DNA from: an uncultured Capnocytophaga sp.
GTDB taxonomy: Bacteria; Bacteroidota; Bacteroidia; Flavobacteriales; Flavobacteriaceae
Direction of reading: 5' to 3'
NCBI GenBank assembly: GCA_915070235.1
Contig: CAJZFM010000086.1
Coordinates: forward strand, 1 to 8,140
Length of the DNA stretch: 8,140 bases
Shown: positions 6,584 through 8,140 of the stretch, in pieces
How positions within the stretch are numbered: position 1 is the stretch's first letter
How the letters are laid out: the number at the start of each line of letters is the position of its first letter
Program-made: the position numbers and the translations under genes
The notes under the pieces: generated by a model
The model's input: the letters and a program-made list of their open reading frames with translations, nothing else
Databases searched by the model: none
Told to the model about the DNA's origin: nothing

Positions 6584-7912
6584 TTATCCTATTAATATAT
6601 CTTCTTTAGGGTATTTATAATTACCTACTATTCTCTCACGAGAAAAAGCCAATACAATTGTAAGCGGCCCTACCCTACCTAAGAACATGGTAAAGAGTAA
6701 GATGGTCTGAGAGACCGTACTGAGCGAATTGGTAATTCCCATGGAAAGCCCTGTGGTAGAGAAAGCCGACATAACCTCAAAGAGGATCTTTAGAATTTCC
6801 ACCTCTGGATCAAAGTAAGCTATAAGTAATGCAGCAAGAAAGACATACAACAGAGTTATAAAAACCAAGGTAGAGGCCTTATTGAACAGCTGCCATGAAA
6901 TACGTCGTTTAGAGTACTCTATATACCGCCTATTGAGCAAAGAGGTACGTACCCCTAAGTATAAAACACCAAGAGTGGTAGTTTTTATCCCTCCTCCTGT
7001 AGAATTAGGCGAAGAACCTATGAACATCAGCAAAATCCACAAAAAAGCCGTTGCTGCTGAAATTTCTGTTATAGGTATGGTATTGAAGCCCACCGAACGC
7101 AGTGTGGCTGAGTGGAAGAAGCTAATAAGCAGCCTATTCCCCACAGAGTGTCCCGCATAAGCGTCCATATGATTGTATTCTAAAATAAAAAACAGCAAGG
7201 TGCCTGCCCCAAAAAGAATCAAGGTAATCAGGCTGGAAAACTTAGAATTGACACTGATTTTTCTACGCTTTCCCCTGATATACTCAAAGAGTTCTATAAT
7301 AGCAGTAAAACCAAAACCTCCTAAGAACATCAATGGAATAATAATGAGGTTCATAGGAATATCAAAGGTATAATCTTGCAAACCATTGGGATAGAGAGCA
7401 ATCCCTGCATTACAAAAAGCCGATACCGAATGAAAAATTGCATAGAAAAGTGCCTTGTACCAGCTATATTGCTTGATAAAAACAAAAAAAAGCAGAAAAG
7501 TACCTATAGCTTCTATGAGCAGAACGATAAAAACTACCTTTTTGATATGAGAATACAAGTCTATCTTAGCCTCATGGTTCATACCCTCAGAGATCAATCG
7601 CTTGGTATAGAAGCCTATTTTTTTAGTAATAAGCAGCACAATCACTGAAGAAAAAGTCAGTATTCCCAAGCCTCCCAGTTGTATCAACAGCAAAATGCAC
7701 ACCTGTCCATAGTCCGAGAGTATACCATGCATATCACAGATAGAGAGACCTGTACCTGTAACAGCTGAAGTAGCGGTAAAAAGTGCCTCAAAAAAAGTAA
7801 ATCCACTCCCTGTTGTATGCGTAAAAGGCATCATCAACAGCCCCGCCCCTATACATATCAGAAAGAGGAAAGAGATTATAATAATGGTATAAGGAGAACA
7901 ATTACGTAACAT
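6584..7912 (-). CDS. ktrB: Potassium-uptake channel/transporter subunit KtrB/TrkH
   Basis: Inner-membrane pore of a Ktr/Trk K+ uptake system. It has 442 residues from the ATG at 7912, the normal KtrB length. The four helix-loop-helix (M1-P-M2) repeats are visible through their filter loops: TSAVTGTGLS (G55), SAFCNAGIAL (G170), TLRSVGFNT (G275) and SAFSTTGLSMG (G388); the central glycines line the selectivity filter. The intramembrane gating loop of the third repeat reads SSPNSTGGGIKTTT (300-313), rich in small and polar residues as in KtrB. QLGGLGILTFSS (78-89) is the conserved M2 segment of the first repeat, and the C-terminal GRVGPLT (412-418) is also typical. Loop 3 has Leu271 where many homologues have Pro. 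An in-frame TTG directly before the ATG (7915) could extend it by one residue; the ATG is the better start. Transcription probably begins near 8092, giving a long repeat-filled leader. Confidence 0.95.
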   Translation of the reverse strand: MLRNCSPYTIIIISFLFLICIGAGLLMMPFTHTTGSGFTFFEALFTATSAVTGTGLSICDMHGILSDYGQVCILLLIQLGGLGILTFSSVIVLLITKKIGFYTKRLISEGMNHEAKIDLYSHIKKVVFIVLLIEAIGTFLLFFVFIKQYSWYKALFYAIFHSVSAFCNAGIALYPNGLQDYTFDIPMNLIIIPLMFLGGFGFTAIIELFEYIRGKRRKISVNSKFSSLITLILFGAGTLLFFILEYNHMDAYAGHSVGNRLLISFFHSATLRSVGFNTIPITEISAATAFLWILLMFIGSSPNSTGGGIKTTTLGVLYLGVRTSLLNRRYIEYSKRRISWQLFNKASTLVFITLLYVFLAALLIAYFDPEVEILKILFEVMSAFSTTGLSMGITNSLSTVSQTILLFTMFLGRVGPLTIVLAFSRERIVGNYKYPKEDILIG

Positions 7913-7915
7913 CAA

Positions 7916-8027
7916 TAGTGATTAGTGATTAGTGATTAGCAATTAGCGATTAGTGATTAGTGATTAGCGATTAGCGATTAGTGATTAGTGATTAGCGAAT
8001 AACAAACAGCAAATAGTGAATAGCAAG
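7916..8027. repeat. 16-unit heptanucleotide tandem array (TAGTGAT/TAGCGAT)
   Basis: Sixteen consecutive 7-bp units run in perfect register. Eleven (7916-7992) are TAGTGAT, TAGCGAT or TAGCAAT. Five decaying units follow (TAGCGAA, TAACAAA, CAGCAAA, TAGTGAA, TAGCAAG). Variation is concentrated at positions 4-5 and in the last three units. The array ends only three bases before the ktrB ATG, so on the minus strand it forms the final 112 nt of the ktrB leader as ATCACTA/ATCGCTA repeats, right where ribosomes initiate. Every strand contains frequent stops, so it is not coding. Confidence 0.93.
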
Positions 8028-8038
8028 CAACAGGGTGA

Positions 8039-8087
8039 CACTTTTCACTCTTCACTTTTCACTCTTCACTCTTCACTCTTCACTTAA
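8039..8087. repeat. Second heptanucleotide array (CACTCTT/CACTTTT), opposite polarity
   Basis: Seven 7-bp units lie in register: CACTTTT, CACTCTT, CACTTTT, then CACTCTT three times, and a partial CACTTAA. Read on the minus strand the unit is AAGAGTG (GTGAAGA when phased), which shares the GTGA core with the neighbouring TAGTGAT array in opposite orientation. In ktrB RNA the GUGAAGA repeats could pair partly (about 5 of 7 positions per unit) with the downstream UAAUCAC repeats, with only about 11 bases separating the arrays. Confidence 0.9.
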
Positions 8088-8098
8088 TTAATAGGCGG

Positions 8099-8129
8099 CA
8101 AAAGTACTAAATATAAACAAGATAACCAA
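8099..8129 (-). promoter_or_regulatory. Bacteroidota-type promoter for the ktrB-ktrA operon
   Basis: On the minus strand TACTTTTG (8106-8099) is an exact TAnnTTTG match, with a TTG (8129-8127, in a TTTTTGG context) 20 bp upstream, the same spacing as the dcu promoter. Transcription should start near 8092, leaving about 180 nt of leader that contains both heptad arrays. The 8107-8140 flank is AT-rich with no gene visible. Confidence 0.72.
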
Positions 8130-8140
8130 AAATTTTAAAA

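Noticed and set aside
6882..7648. Plus-strand open frames of 66-92 codons opposite ktrB
   Set aside because: They lie wholly within ktrB on the other strand and contain no domain signatures; they are antisense shadows.
7913..7915. TTG at 7915 as the ktrB start codon
   Set aside because: It would add one residue only, and the adjacent ATG at 7912 is a better start. It cannot be fully excluded but is less likely.
7916..8087. CRISPR-like array
   Set aside because: The period is 7 bp with no unique spacers and no cas genes are present. These are simple tandem heptads, not repeat-spacer units.

Overview
The window looks like chromosomal DNA of a member of the Bacteroidota, probably family Flavobacteriaceae and possibly Capnocytophaga-like. 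Three exact matches to the Bacteroidota -7 promoter element TAnnTTTG sit just upstream of genes, leaders are AT/A-rich with little Shine-Dalgarno sequence, and a single-domain GT5 protein lies divergent from panC, a pairing I associate with Flavobacteriia. An anaerobic C4-dicarboxylate carrier of the Dcu type fits a fumarate-respiring or succinate-producing (capnophilic) fermenter. The genus is inference only.

Layout, left to right. Positions 1-231 hold an open reading segment of unknown status running off the left edge, then an AT-rich array of degenerate 7-bp units that changes orientation near position 107 and leads straight into a TAnnTTTG promoter. A plus-strand pair follows: a Dcu-family C4-dicarboxylate transporter (232-1557) and the membrane protease SppA (1580-3370). 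A minus-strand GT5-like protein (3390-4196) converges on sppA and diverges from panC (4298-5143). panC is followed two bases later by a TrmH/SpoU-type RNA methyltransferase (5146-5934), whose stop codon overlaps that of a minus-strand ktrA-like gene (5931-6581). ktrA lies two bases after ktrB (6584-7912), and the two form a potassium-uptake operon. The ktrB leader (7913 to about 8092) consists largely of two further 7-bp arrays in opposite orientations, with a promoter near the right edge at 8099-8129.

Functionally this is ordinary housekeeping and physiology: dicarboxylate exchange, envelope protein turnover, pantothenate (vitamin B5/CoA) synthesis, RNA modification and K+ homeostasis. KtrB is the membrane pore and KtrA its cytoplasmic nucleotide-binding regulator. 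I see no CRISPR array, tRNA, rRNA, insertion sequence, phage gene or defence gene. The features most worth a second look are the mirror-oriented heptanucleotide arrays embedded in two promoter/leader regions, and the GT5-like protein that lacks both the C-terminal half and the substrate-binding motifs of glycogen synthase.
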